From assembly GCA_022013685.1 (NCBI GenBank), contig JAKLPV010000217.1:1-64000 (forward strand): a DNA stretch of 64,000 bases, in the 5' to 3' direction. The stretch is from Anaerolineae bacterium. GTDB taxonomy: Bacteria > Chloroflexota > Anaerolineae > Anaerolineales > Villigracilaceae. The notes beneath the pieces were generated by a model. The model did no database searches. It had not been told where the DNA came from and saw only the letters and a list, made by a program, of their open reading frames with translations. The position numbers and the translations under genes are program-made. This document shows, one piece after another, positions 1-7,662 of this stretch. The first letter of the stretch is position 1. The number at the start of each line of letters is the position of its first letter.

Positions 1-1025
1 AAACGCACTCGCGGAGATTCATAAGCGGTGGGGAAGAAATGGCGTACCCGCGGTGAAACCGGCAAAGTACCTGCACGCCAATGCGGGTAAGTCAGGGTAA
101 TGGTTACTTCATTGGCTTTGGGTGGTTTTTGCTCGGTTTCAGAGAATTCGTCATCCAGTTGGTATTCAAGTTCAAGCATTTGTTCGCTCAACACTGAGCG
201 GTCATAATCGATCGGGTTATATTTCAGGGTTGCCGGTACCTGCTGAACTTCATCAGGCTCAAGGCGTTTCAAGCACCACAAGATTTCGCCAGCCGGGCCT
301 ACTTCGTCGAAACGGCCATCTTCCTGCAAGGCATAATTCAGCGAAAACTCAAGCAGGTTGCGGCTGACACCGTCTGGCGCATCGATTTGTTCCATCAGGG
401 ATGAAATCGAAAGCGGATCACCGCCAGCCATCTCAATCACGGCCTCCGCCAGATTAAGATGACCTTCGTTCATATCCACGATCAGGGCGCGCGGGAACCA
501 TTGCCCGGCGCTGCAGATCAAGCTTTCATCGGCCAAAAGGGCCATTTCGAGTTTTTTTACCAGTTCATCGCCATACTGTTCGATAATCGCTTGCGGGTCG
601 GCCTCGGGGTTGGGCGCTTCATCGACCGGATTGTTAAGTTTATGTTCAGGCAGGCAGGCAGCAAACAGGCGCGTAGAGTCGTCGAAAGCAACTTCCAGCA
701 CATCAAAAGCGCCAATTTCAAGATTATTGCCCGGACGAACAGAAAGAACCGACCCTTTACGCCAGTTAAGCGCCGGGAAAACAAGTTTTTGTCCTTTTTT
801 GTAAGTTTCTCTGGGCAGAAAAACCTCGCCATCCCCTTTCTGCTGCTTCGCAAGCGCTTCGCGCTCAAATCGGATACGTTCTTCCACCAGGATGCGCATC
901 ATCTCACGATCTGCAAGTGGAATTTCTGTTTCAAAAAGGTAATTTTGCAGAAAGTCAATGTCACGCTTGGTGACGACAAAATTTAGCCAGTAGTCGGCTA
1001 CGAGTTTCAATTGATTATTGGGCAT
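1..1025 (-). CDS. Conserved hypothetical protein, 3' end cut by the window
   Basis: An open frame runs from an ATG at 1025 on the minus strand to the window edge without a stop, giving about 341 residues. The protein starts MPNNQLKLVADYW and is acidic and soluble, with no signal peptide or membrane segment. Around residues 200-250 a helical stretch (ISSLMEQIDAPDG followed by SRNLLEFSLNYALQ) resembles a winged-helix fold, but this is a weak resemblance only. I do not recognise the family. The plus-strand frames across the same bases are shadows: the minus frame is uninterrupted and has normal amino-acid composition. It is divergent from aspS, and the two promoters appear to overlap at 1117-1146. 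Confidence 0.75.
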   Translation of the reverse strand, partial: MPNNQLKLVADYWLNFVVTKRDIDFLQNYLFETEIPLADREMMRILVEERIRFEREALAKQQKGDGEVFLPRETYKKGQKLVFPALNWRKGSVLSVRPGNNLEIGAFDVLEVAFDDSTRLFAACLPEHKLNNPVDEAPNPEADPQAIIEQYGDELVKKLEMALLADESLICSAGQWFPRALIVDMNEGHLNLAEAVIEMAGGDPLSISSLMEQIDAPDGVSRNLLEFSLNYALQEDGRFDEVGPAGEILWCLKRLEPDEVQQVPATLKYNPIDYDRSVLSEQMLELEYQLDDEFSETEQKPPKANEVTITLTYPHWRAGTLPVSPRVRHFFPTAYESPRVR

Positions 1026-1116
1026 AGAATTCTTCCGGGCGATAAATTTTGCCAGCATTTGACAAGTTTTGGACTGCTAGAATCAAAACCTGCCCGTAAA
1101 TCCAGCGGACAGATGT

Positions 1117-1146
1117 ATTATACCCCAAGATAGTTTGTGCTATAAT
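1117..1146. promoter_or_regulatory. Overlapping divergent promoters (hypothetical gene / aspS leader)
   Basis: On the plus strand TATAAT lies at 1141-1146. On the minus strand TATAAT lies at 1122-1117. Each -10 box falls where the other promoter's -35 box should be, 17 nt away: plus-strand TTATAC at 1118-1123 and minus-strand TTATAG at 1145-1140. The -35 matches are poor. The arrangement implies that the two polymerases cannot bind together. Confidence 0.5.
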
Positions 1147-1155
1147 TAGCTCACT

Positions 1156-1245
1156 ATGCGCGGACTCTTCAGATTTGCAAAAGATGCCAATAATTTCCTG
1201 CTGGCCGACTGGTGTCAGGTCAGCGGGGTAGTTCTGTCTGTCTAA
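1156..1245 (+). CDS. Putative aspS leader peptide (29 aa)
   Basis: The ATG at 1156 lies 9 nt after the TATAAT box, with no room for a ribosome binding site, so the mRNA would be leaderless or nearly so. The 29 codons include Asp at codons 10 (GAT, 1183) and 18 (GAC, 1207) and tandem Asn codons AAT AAT at 1189-1194; the stop TAA is at 1243. All of these codons would depend on AspRS if the enzyme is non-discriminating. A transcription terminator follows before aspS. Translation of this ORF is inferred from position and codon content, not from a known family. Confidence 0.5.
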   Translation: MRGLFRFAKDANNFLLADWCQVSGVVLSV

Positions 1246-1304
1246 TCCCGCTCATCTTTTTACATCCAGTCGCCCAAACGCAAATGCGGTGGGCGATATT
1301 TTTT
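1206..1304 (+). promoter_or_regulatory. aspS attenuator: candidate antiterminator and terminator
   Basis: The terminator is CGCCCA (1271-1276) pairing with TGGGCG (1290-1295), with an inner CGCA/TGCG stem, followed by a T-rich run to 1304; aspS starts only 28 nt later. A competing pairing joins CGACTGG (1206-1212, inside the leader ORF) to CCAGTCG (1266-1272), with AGCGGG/CCCGCT (1222-1227/1247-1252) nested inside. The competing stem shares only two bases with the terminator, so mutual exclusion is plausible but not strong. No T-box consensus is present. Confidence 0.5.
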
Positions 1305-1332
1305 GTTAGCACTCATAATTCAGGAGGTCAGA

Positions 1333-3108
1333 ATGTATAAAACTCACACTTGCGGCGAACTACGCCCCGCCCATATCGGCCAAACTGTCACCCTGGCCGG
1401 CTGGGTGCATCGCCAGCGCGATCATGGCGGCGTCACCTTTATCGATCTGCGTGACCGCTACGGGCTGGTGCAGATTGTCGGCGACCCGACCAAAACTGGC
1501 CTGGAAACCATTCAGGATGCGCGCCAGGAATGGGTGCTGCAAATTACCGGTGAAGTCCGCCGCCGCCCGGCAGGCGCCGAAAACCCCAACCTGGCAACCG
1601 GCGAGATCGAAATCGAAGTTAAACAGTGCGAAGCGCTCAACCCGTCCAAACCGCTGCCTTTCCTAATCAATAAAGAAGAAGATGTAGACGAGTCAGTCCG
1701 CCTGAAATATCGCTACCTTGACCTGCGCCGCGAGCGCATGCAGAAAAACCTGATCTTGCGCCACAAAGTGCTCAAGTTCATCCGCGACTACCTGAGTGAA
1801 CGCGAATTCATCGAGGTTGAGACCCCGATGCTGTTCAAGACCACGCCTGAGGGCGCGCGCGATTACCTGGTGCCTTCGCGCACCATCCCCGGCCATTTTT
1901 ACGCCCTGCCGCAATCGCCTCAGCAGCTCAAACAACTGCTAATGGTTGCCGGGATCGATCGCTACTACCAGATTGCACGCTGCCTGCGGGATGAAGACCT
2001 GCGCGGCGACCGCCAACCCGAATTTACCCAGCTCGACCTGGAAATGTCCTTTGTCGAGCGGGATGATGTGCTCGACATGGTCGAAGGTCTTTTTACCAAG
2101 ATGGTGAAGGAAATTCTGCCTGAAAAACGCCTGCTGGCCTCGCCCTGGCCTCGCCTGACCCACGCCGAAGCAATCGAACGCTACGGGACCGACAAGCCAG
2201 ATATGCGCTTCGGTATGCAGGTTTACGACCTGGGCGATATTTTTGCCGCGTCTGAGTTCCGCGTCTTCCAGATGGCGCTCGAAAGCGGCGGCGTGATCAA
2301 GTGTATCGTCGCCCCTGGCTGCTCTGAATATACCCGCAAGGAAGTTGATGCTCTGACCGACTTTGCCAAAACCCAGGGCGCCAAAGGTCTGGCCACCCTG
2401 GCGCTCAGCGCCGAGGGTGTACGTGGCACAGCCCAGAAATTCATCAAGCCCGAAGAAGTGGCCGCCATTCAGGAGCGCACCGGCGCGCAGACCGGCGACC
2501 TGGTGCTATTCGTGGCGGATTCAAAGACTATCGCCAATAAGACCCTCTCTGCGCTGCGGCTTTTATTCCGCGACCGCTTGAACCTGGCCGACCCAAGCCT
2601 GTTGGCCTTTGCCTGGGTGCTCGACTTTCCCATGTTCGAGTGGAGCGAGGAGAACCAGAAATGGGACGCCGCCCACCATCCGTTCACCATGCCCAAGATG
2701 GAAGATTTGCCCAAGTTCGAGACCGACCCCGGCCAGATTCTTTCAGATGCCTACGATATGGTCTTGAACGGATATGAAACTGCCTCCGGCTCGATTCGTA
2801 TCCATCGCAGCGACATCCAGCACAAGGTTTTCGAACTGCTTGGCCTGAGCGACGAAGAGATTCAATCCAAGTTTGGACACATGATCGAAGCCTTCGAGTT
2901 TGGCGCACCGCCTCACGGCGGCATGGCCCCCGGCATCGACCGGCTGGTGATGATCTTTGCTGACGAGCCCAACATCCGCGAGGTGATCGCCTTCCCGAAG
3001 AACCAGGCCGGGCGCGATGTGATGGCCGACGCCCCCTCGCCTGCCAGCGAAAGGCAGTTGCAAGAACTTCACATCCGCGTGGTGGAAGAAGAAAAAAGCG
3101 ACAAATAA
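1333..3108 (+). CDS. aspS: Aspartyl-tRNA synthetase
   Basis: This class II synthetase charges tRNA with aspartate in the cytoplasm. It has 591 residues, the normal bacterial length with the GAD insert. The N-terminal OB-fold anticodon-binding domain starts [12 protein letters not shown]. Motif 2 is seen in [18 protein letters not shown] and motif 3 in [14 protein letters not shown] near the C terminus. The start is the ATG at 1333, preceded by AGGAGG at 1322; an upstream in-frame TTG has no such site. The OB-fold reads RQRDHGG, with His where discriminating enzymes usually have Leu, which suggests a non-discriminating enzyme that also makes Asp-tRNA(Asn) for GatCAB. That specificity is inference. 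A promoter, leader ORF and attenuator-like terminator precede it. Confidence 0.97.
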   Translation: MYKTHTCGELRPAHIGQTVTLAGWVHRQRDHGGVTFIDLRDRYGLVQIVGDPTKTGLETIQDARQEWVLQITGEVRRRPAGAENPNLATGEIEIEVKQCEALNPSKPLPFLINKEEDVDESVRLKYRYLDLRRERMQKNLILRHKVLKFIRDYLSEREFIEVETPMLFKTTPEGARDYLVPSRTIPGHFYALPQSPQQLKQLLMVAGIDRYYQIARCLRDEDLRGDRQPEFTQLDLEMSFVERDDVLDMVEGLFTKMVKEILPEKRLLASPWPRLTHAEAIERYGTDKPDMRFGMQVYDLGDIFAASEFRVFQMALESGGVIKCIVAPGCSEYTRKEVDALTDFAKTQGAKGLATLALSAEGVRGTAQKFIKPEEVAAIQERTGAQTGDLVLFVADSKTIANKTLSALRLLFRDRLNLADPSLLAFAWVLDFPMFEWSEENQKWDAAHHPFTMPKMEDLPKFETDPGQILSDAYDMVLNGYETASGSIRIHRSDIQHKVFELLGLSDEEIQSKFGHMIEAFEFGAPPHGGMAPGIDRLVMIFADEPNIREVIAFPKNQAGRDVMADAPSPASERQLQELHIRVVEEEKSDK

Positions 3109-3115
3109 TACCCGA

Positions 3116-3143
3116 AGGGCGAGAATTATCTCGCCCTTTTTGA
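3116..3143 (+). terminator. aspS terminator
   Basis: AGGGCGAGA pairs with TCTCGCCCT across a short loop and runs into five Ts, just after the aspS stop codon. Confidence 0.85.
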
Positions 3144-3174
3144 ATTGGCTGGTTAATCGTGTAGCAGGTTATGC

Positions 3175-3187
3175 TATAATAATTTCA
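3175..3187 (+). promoter_or_regulatory. Leaderless promoter -10 box
   Basis: TATAAT at 3175-3180 ends 6 nt before the ATG at 3187. Transcription would start at or next to the A of the start codon, and no Shine-Dalgarno sequence fits in the gap. Confidence 0.6.
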
Positions 3188-3648
3188 TGGAATCGAAAAA
3201 TATGCTACCAGTCAACAAAAATGCGGAAACAAGCTCCCAGCCGCCAGTAGACCCGGCCATTGAGCGCGAACAGCGCAAAATGATAATCACCCTTACCGCC
3301 GGGGCCATCCTGTTGGTCGCTTTGATCGTTCTGTCGATTGTTTTTTTGATGACCACGGACGCAGAAAACACGAGCAAAATCAGGGATATTTTCATTATCT
3401 TCATGGCGCTCGAGTCGCTGGTGATTGGCGTGGCGCTGGTTATCTTGATTGTGCAGATTTCGAGTTTGGTGAACCTGTTACAAAATGAAGTGCGGCCCAT
3501 GCTCGAAGCAACCAACGAAACCATCAACACCCTGCGCGGTACAACCGAGTTCCTAGGTGAAAATCTGGTTGGCCCGGTGATCAAACTAAATACATATCTT
3601 GCTGGCATGAAACGCTTGCTCGATATGATCGGTATCAAACAAAAATAA
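3187..3648 (+). CDS. Two-helix membrane protein of unknown function
   Basis: This is a 153-residue protein with a charged N terminus and two predicted membrane helices (about residues 33-55 and 68-92: ITLTAGAILLVALIV and IIFMALESLVIGVALVI). An amphipathic C-terminal tail carries NEVRPMLEATNETINTL, a style seen in DUF948-like and methyl-accepting coiled-coil tails. It lies 69 nt ahead of a YtxH-family gene and is probably co-transcribed with it, which suggests an envelope or stress role. The TATAAT box directly upstream points to leaderless translation. The family is not securely identified. Confidence 0.8.
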   Translation: MESKNMLPVNKNAETSSQPPVDPAIEREQRKMIITLTAGAILLVALIVLSIVFLMTTDAENTSKIRDIFIIFMALESLVIGVALVILIVQISSLVNLLQNEVRPMLEATNETINTLRGTTEFLGENLVGPVIKLNTYLAGMKRLLDMIGIKQK

Positions 3649-3716
3649 CCTTGCTGGTTGTCGAACAACAACAATCCAGTATCTCTTTGGCAAACAACCC
3701 TGAAAGGAGCTTTTCT

Positions 3717-4115
3717 ATGTCTGACCGTGATGAATTTGGTGCGTTTTTGGTAGGTTTTATCGTTGGTGGCCTGGCCGGAGCCGTGGCCGCCCTGTTGCTG
3801 GCTCCGCAGTCGGGCGAAGAGACTCGCGCCGTGATCAAAGAACGCTCGATCGAACTGCGCGACCGCGCTGCCGCCGAGGCTGAAGAAGCCTGGAAGCGCG
3901 CCGAAGAAGCCGCAAAAGAAGCCCGCGATAAGGCTGAAAAACTGGCGCACGAGGCCCGCAACAAGGCCGACGAACTGGCCCACCAGGCGATTGCCCAGGG
4001 TGAAGAAATCACTCTCAAAGTAAGCGAAAAGGGCAAAGAACTGGCTGAATCTGCCAAAAAAGCAGTAAGCCGCGCAAAAAAAGGCGATGACTCCGAACTG
4101 CCCGTTGAAGCCTGA
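3717..4115 (+). CDS. YtxH-family small envelope stress protein
   Basis: This 132-residue protein has an N-terminal membrane helix (FLVGFIVGGLAGAVAALLLAP, written here in overlapping parts FLVGFIVGGLAG and AGAVAALLLAP) followed by the typical APQSGEETR motif of the YtxH family. A long Ala/Glu/Lys-rich coiled coil follows (about residues 40-110). YtxH-type proteins are associated with general stress in Bacillus; no biochemical role is established. The start is the ATG at 3717, 7 nt after AAGGAG; an upstream in-frame start at 3651 lacks a ribosome binding site and would add non-homologous residues. Confidence 0.85.
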   Translation: MSDRDEFGAFLVGFIVGGLAGAVAALLLAPQSGEETRAVIKERSIELRDRAAAEAEEAWKRAEEAAKEARDKAEKLAHEARNKADELAHQAIAQGEEITLKVSEKGKELAESAKKAVSRAKKGDDSELPVEA

Positions 4116-4194
4116 TCGGCAGTCATTCTTGCCCAAAAATCCATCTAACACATTGATTAACCATCCCATCATCTTTTGATGCCAGGGACTATTG

Positions 4195-4233
4195 AGGCCT
4201 GGGTACATCTTTATGCTGTACCCAGGCCTTTTT
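4195..4233 (+). terminator. Terminator after the YtxH gene
   Basis: AGGCCTGGGTACA (4195-4207) pairs perfectly with TGTACCCAGGCCT (4217-4229), followed by a T run. Confidence 0.9.
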
Positions 4234-4323
4234 CTATCGGTCGGTTCCTTAACAAAACCGTCATGAAGGCGACGCAAAAAAATCGCCAAAAGGCCAGTAA
4301 AATACAATCACAGGTGAACATTA

Positions 4324-4668
4324 ATGGAAACTTTGTCTCTCGCCTTTCTGGGGCATTTGGTTGGCGATTATATTTTTCAAACCGACTGGATGGCCCAAAA
4401 CAAAAAACACCAAAGCATTCCATGTGCTGTTCACAGTGCAATCTGGTCGGCTTTTGTGGTATTTTTTACCGGATGGGGCTGGCTGCCTTTCATCCTGTTG
4501 TTTGTTGTGCATTTCCTGCAAGACCGCACCTATTTCATCCGCAACTGGATGCACTGGATCGGCCAGGATAATTTCGCCACCGGCCCATACGCTCCCTGGA
4601 GTATGGTGATCGTTGATAACAGCTTCCACTTGCTGCAAATCTGGTTGGTGTGGAAGTTCCTGGTTTAG
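4324..4668 (+). CDS. DUF3307 family membrane protein
   Basis: This 114-residue protein has the DUF3307 pattern: an N-terminal HLVGDYIFQTDWMA segment, a central His in AVHSAIWS, then two or three membrane helices and a second His/Asp-rich part (VVHFLQDR, DNSFHLLQIW). The family is found beside diverse genes and has no established function; the conserved Asp/His/Gln residues in the membrane suggest metal or proton handling. It is a single-gene unit between two strong terminators. Confidence 0.8.
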   Translation: METLSLAFLGHLVGDYIFQTDWMAQNKKHQSIPCAVHSAIWSAFVVFFTGWGWLPFILLFVVHFLQDRTYFIRNWMHWIGQDNFATGPYAPWSMVIVDNSFHLLQIWLVWKFLV

Positions 4669-4680
4669 AAAAACGCATAC

Positions 4681-4730
4681 CAAGAATCAAAAAATCCCCA
4701 TTGCATTGGATGGGGATTTTTTGATTCTTG
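4681..4730. terminator. Long perfect hairpin terminator overlapping the next -35 box
   Basis: A 20-bp perfect stem (4681-4700 with 4711-4730) encloses a 10-nt loop, with A and T tracts in the arms so it could work in either direction. Its last three bases are the TTG of the downstream -35 box TTGACA. Confidence 0.85.
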
Positions 4731-4776
4731 ACATCTTTGCGAATTGTGCGTATACTATGTTTAGTAGTAACTAAAC
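4728..4776 (+). promoter_or_regulatory. Sigma-70 promoter with operator for the GbsR/MarR-type regulator
   Basis: TTGACA at 4728-4733 and TATACT at 4751-4756 are 17 nt apart. A perfect inverted repeat GTTTAGT-AGTA-ACTAAAC spans 4759-4776 at the expected transcription start, and a further half-site TCTAAAC ends at 4784. This is the expected position for autorepression by the gene that begins at 4796. Confidence 0.8.
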
Positions 4777-4795
4777 GTTCTAAACGAGATGAGCC

Positions 4796-5326
4796 ATGAC
4801 AGAAAAGACAGCACACATCAAACAAGATTTTGTAGAAGGTCTGAGCGGCATCAGCGCTTTTTGGGGCTTTCCCAAAGGCATGGGCGCAATTTTCGCCGTC
4901 CTGTATATCTCCCCTGCTCCGCTTTCGCTGGATGAGCTGGTCGAACAGACCGGCCTGACCAAAGGGGCGATCAGCACCAATGTGCGCGCACTCTCGCGCA
5001 TGGGACTCATCCGCCCCGTGACCCGGCTCGGCGACCGAAAAGACTATTACGAAGCCGAAACGGATTTCTACAAGTCGATCCGCGCTATTCTGAAAGAACG
5101 CCAGAACAGCGAGTTCGACCGGGCGGTGACTTCGGTTCGGGAAACGCTCTCGAAGCTGGAGTCAGGCCAGGGTGAGTTCGATCCGGCGGAGCGCGCTTTT
5201 TTGACGGAAAGGGTGCGGGCGTTGAACGATTTCTTTAACGCGATCGATGCCCTGTCCAACGCCGTCGCGCGGATGAACAGCCTGGGGCTGGGAACCATCC
5301 AAACTGTTTTGAAAATACTAAAGTAA
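4796..5326 (+). CDS. GbsR/MarR-family transcriptional regulator
   Basis: This 176-residue protein has an N-terminal winged-helix domain: LSLDELVEQTGLTKGAIST is the helix-turn-helix and RLGDRKDYYEAE the wing. A helical C-terminal dimerisation region follows. Features such as GFPKGMGAIFAVLYISPAPLS match the GbsR subgroup of MarR-like regulators, which control osmolyte or membrane-stress genes. A palindrome sits on its own promoter, so autorepression is likely. The membrane-protein and SDR genes downstream (5412, 5773) are its likely targets. Confidence 0.88.
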   Translation: MTEKTAHIKQDFVEGLSGISAFWGFPKGMGAIFAVLYISPAPLSLDELVEQTGLTKGAISTNVRALSRMGLIRPVTRLGDRKDYYEAETDFYKSIRAILKERQNSEFDRAVTSVRETLSKLESGQGEFDPAERAFLTERVRALNDFFNAIDALSNAVARMNSLGLGTIQTVLKILK

Positions 5327-5327
5327 A

Positions 5328-5344
5328 GCGGGATAACATCCCGC
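5328..5344 (+). promoter_or_regulatory. Small hairpin after the regulator gene
   Basis: GCGGGAT-AAC-ATCCCGC follows the stop codon directly. It has no T tract, so it is more likely an mRNA-stabilising or processing hairpin than a terminator. Confidence 0.4.
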
Positions 5345-5411
5345 ACCACGCAAACCGAGGCGAAGGCCATCGGTGTCTTTAATGTTGCCTGTTCACAAAA
5401 GGAGATGTTTT

Positions 5412-5762
5412 ATGAATACCATTCTGATTTTTTTGGCCCAAATCGCTGTGACGGTGATCGCCTGCTTGTTGATCGCCGGCTATATCCGCCCGTTTTTGAA
5501 GCGCGTGCTGGTCGATCTGTGCGGCACCGAGGAGCGAGCCCAGTTCTGGACAGCTTTCTCGAACATCATGCTGGTTATTTTGCCAACCATCTTTGGTTTG
5601 GGATTTGCACCCGAGACCCTAACGTTCGAAGCCAGTTTCTTCGAGGTTGTCAACCAGATCAAGTGGAATTTGCTTGGCCTGGTGATGTCACTGCTGGCGA
5701 TCGGCGCGGTGGTATCGTTCTTCGCGCTGGTTGCGCCCCGTTCGCCGCAAGTCAAGGCATAA
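5412..5762 (+). CDS. Small integral membrane protein, unknown
   Basis: This 116-residue protein has three hydrophobic segments (ILIFLAQIAVTVIACLLIAG near the N terminus, IMLVILPTIFGLG in the middle, LVMSLLAIGAVVSFFALVAP near the C terminus). The start at 5412 follows AAAGGAG with good spacing; an in-frame start at 5373 has none. It lies between the GbsR-type regulator and an SDR-like gene, and the three are probably one operon. No family recognised. Confidence 0.75.
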   Translation: MNTILIFLAQIAVTVIACLLIAGYIRPFLKRVLVDLCGTEERAQFWTAFSNIMLVILPTIFGLGFAPETLTFEASFFEVVNQIKWNLLGLVMSLLAIGAVVSFFALVAPRSPQVKA

Positions 5763-5772
5763 GGAGGCTGAG

Positions 5773-6675
5773 ATGAAAATCGCTGTTACCGGTTCTTTCT
5801 CGTACTCTGGGAAATACATCACCCGTCGCTTGCTGGCCGAGGGACACGAGGTCATCACCCTGACGGGACACCCCAACCGCCCCGACCCGTTCGGTGGCAA
5901 GGTCAAGGCTTATCCACTCGATTTCGACGAGGCCGGCATGGCCGCCAGCCTGCAGGGCGTGGACACACTCTACAATACCTATTGGGTGCGCTTTGATCAA
6001 GGCAAGAATACCCAGCCGCGCGCAGTGGAGAATACCCGAAGATTGGTGAACGCGGCCAAACAGACTGGCGTGCGGCGGATCGTGCACATCAGCATCGCCA
6101 ACCCATCTGCCGAGTCACACTTGCCCTATTATTGGGGAAAGGCTGCCAATGAGAAGGCTGTCATCGAAAGCGGAATAAGCTACGCCATCCTTCGCCCAAC
6201 GGTGCTGTTCGGCATGGAGGATGTGCTGATCAACAACATCGCCTGGCTGCTGCGGCGTTTTCCGTTCTTCGGGCAGATCGGGGATGGAAAGTATGGCATC
6301 CAACCAGTGTATGTCGATGACCTGGCGGTGCTGGCGCTGGAAGCCGGAAAGCGGGATGAAAACCTGATCTGGGACGCCGTCGGGCCGGACATTTTCAGCT
6401 TCGATGATCTGGTGCGCTTAATCGGGGAGAAAATCGGCCACCTGAAGCCGATCGTGCATTTGCCGCCACAAGTGGCGCTCAGGGCTTCACAATTCATCAG
6501 CCTGTTTGTGGGCGATGTGGTCTTGACCCCCGAAGAAGTGGATGGTCTGACGGCAAACCTGCTGGTTTCGGCCGAGCCGCCGCGCTGCAAAACCCGCCTG
6601 GGCGATTGGCTGGCCGAGAACCGAAAGACGGTTGGGGCGGTGTATGCCTCGGAAGTGGCAAGGCATTACAGATAG
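5773..6675 (+). CDS. NAD(P)-binding atypical short-chain dehydrogenase (NmrA / NDUFA9-like)
   Basis: This is a 300-residue Rossmann protein. It begins MKIAVTGSFSYSGKYITRRL, a variant of the TGxxGxxG nucleotide-binding motif. VRRIVHISIANPS and the YYWGKAANEKAV segment resemble the atypical SDR a5/NmrA group, in which the YxxxK motif is altered. Such proteins act as quinone-complex subunits, sugar-nucleotide epimerase relatives or redox sensors; the substrate cannot be told here. The start at 5773 is preceded by AAGGAGG. It follows the small membrane protein by 10 nt and ends in front of a repeat-rich stretch shared with a convergent gene. Confidence 0.85.
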   Translation: MKIAVTGSFSYSGKYITRRLLAEGHEVITLTGHPNRPDPFGGKVKAYPLDFDEAGMAASLQGVDTLYNTYWVRFDQGKNTQPRAVENTRRLVNAAKQTGVRRIVHISIANPSAESHLPYYWGKAANEKAVIESGISYAILRPTVLFGMEDVLINNIAWLLRRFPFFGQIGDGKYGIQPVYVDDLAVLALEAGKRDENLIWDAVGPDIFSFDDLVRLIGEKIGHLKPIVHLPPQVALRASQFISLFVGDVVLTPEEVDGLTANLLVSAEPPRCKTRLGDWLAENRKTVGAVYASEVARHYR

Positions 6676-6713
6676 GCCCCCTCCCGGCCTTCGCAAAAAC
6701 CACGCGAAGCAAG

Positions 6714-6794
6714 TCCCCCAAATTCCCTGTCTCGACAGGCTCGACAACCATGGGAATTTGGGGGAGGGGAAATGAGGCGACCCAGTGGGTCGCC
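6714..6794. repeat. Palindromic repeat cluster between convergent genes
   Basis: A 14-bp perfect inverted repeat (6714-6727 with 6752-6765) encloses a smaller CTGTC-TC-GACAG palindrome and a TCGACAGGCTCGACA segment of the kind common in REP-like bacterial repeats. A second perfect hairpin, GGCGACCCA/TGGGTCGCC, lies at 6776-6794. They separate the SDR gene from the phosphatase gene and may act as a bidirectional terminator. Confidence 0.7.
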
Positions 6795-6802
6795 CCTACG
6801 AA

Positions 6803-7588
6803 TTACCCATTAATCAAACGTAACATCTGATCTTTTATAACCGCATTACAGGCCAGGGCTTCATCGAAGGTGTGGCCTTCGCGGCCATCCCAACTGCCGA
6901 AGTAGCCGCCAGCTTCCTTGAAGATAACCGGGAAGGGGCCGCAGTCCCAGATGTTCATAATGGGGTCGAGCATGGCTTCGGCGCGGCCGGTGGCGACACA
7001 CAGGTAGCCGTAGGCATCGCTCCAGCCGCGCGAGGCGTAGGCGGCAGTGTTGATTCGCTTCCAGGCTTCGCCGCGGCCCTGCTTGGCCATATTGCGCTCG
7101 TTGGTGTAGCAAACGAAGGCCCTGTCCATGCTGGCGATCTCGGAAACGCGGGCGCGGCGACCATTCCACCAGGCGCCCAGTCCCTCGGCGGCGCAGAGCA
7201 TTTCGTCGGTGCCGGGATAGTAGGCCGCGCCGACCTTGATCTGGCCGTCGATCTCGAGGCCGATCAAGACGCCGTAGAGCGGAACGCCGCGCAGGAAGGA
7301 TTTGGTGCCGTCGATCGGGTCGATGATCCATCTAACGGACTCTTTCACGGAATCACGGACGGAAACGGAGGGGGTGGCGCCGAATTCTTCGCCGAGGATG
7401 GCGTGGGTCGGGTAGTGTTTCTCGATCTCGCCGCGGATAAATTCTTCGGCCGCGCGGTCGGCGGCGGTGACGGGGCTGTCGTCGGCTTTGTAGTCGGGGC
7501 GGACGCCAACGTTGAAGTAGCCGAGGGTGATGCGCCCGGCGCGGTAAGCCAGGTCGGTGGCAAAGGTGAGGAGTTTATCTAGTTTCAT
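6803..7588 (-). CDS. hisN: Inositol-monophosphatase-family phosphatase, probably histidinol-phosphatase
   Basis: This is a 261-residue Mg-dependent phosphatase. The metal-binding motifs are GEEFG (about residues 67-71), DPIDGTKSF (90-98) and the C-terminal WDCGPFPVI near residue 214. The DDSPVTAADRAAEE start and the WDxxP variant match the HisN-type histidinol-phosphatase subgroup more than classical IMPases, but substrate assignment within this family from sequence alone is uncertain. It lies downstream of the CCA-enzyme gene, separated by 74 nt of short-period repeat. A signal peptide is absent, so it is cytoplasmic. Confidence 0.82.
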   Translation of the reverse strand: MKLDKLLTFATDLAYRAGRITLGYFNVGVRPDYKADDSPVTAADRAAEEFIRGEIEKHYPTHAILGEEFGATPSVSVRDSVKESVRWIIDPIDGTKSFLRGVPLYGVLIGLEIDGQIKVGAAYYPGTDEMLCAAEGLGAWWNGRRARVSEIASMDRAFVCYTNERNMAKQGRGEAWKRINTAAYASRGWSDAYGYLCVATGRAEAMLDPIMNIWDCGPFPVIFKEAGGYFGSWDGREGHTFDEALACNAVIKDQMLRLING

Positions 7589-7597
7589 AATTCTCCG

Positions 7598-7634
7598 GTT
7601 GACGGTTAAAAGTTGAAAGTTGAAGGTTGGGTCT
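7598..7634. repeat. GTTGAAA-type short-period repeat
   Basis: Three to four imperfect copies of an AGTTGAA(A/G) unit lie in the gap between two minus-strand genes. The same unit recurs at 12139-12193 and 13687-13754. Confidence 0.7.
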
Positions 7635-7662
7635 CGATATGTCCCGCAAAGGGCGTGCTGGG

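Noticed and set aside
459-986. Plus-strand frames in the first kilobase
   Set aside because: The minus frame from 1025 runs unbroken to the window edge and has normal protein composition.
1147-1332. T-box leader for aspS
   Set aside because: No T-box antiterminator core (AGGGUGGNACCGCG-like) could be found; a short ORF and simple terminator fit better.
3174-4307. 377-residue minus-strand frame over two small plus-strand genes
   Set aside because: The plus-strand genes have promoter, ribosome sites and family motifs; the minus frame has no recognisable motif and no start signal.
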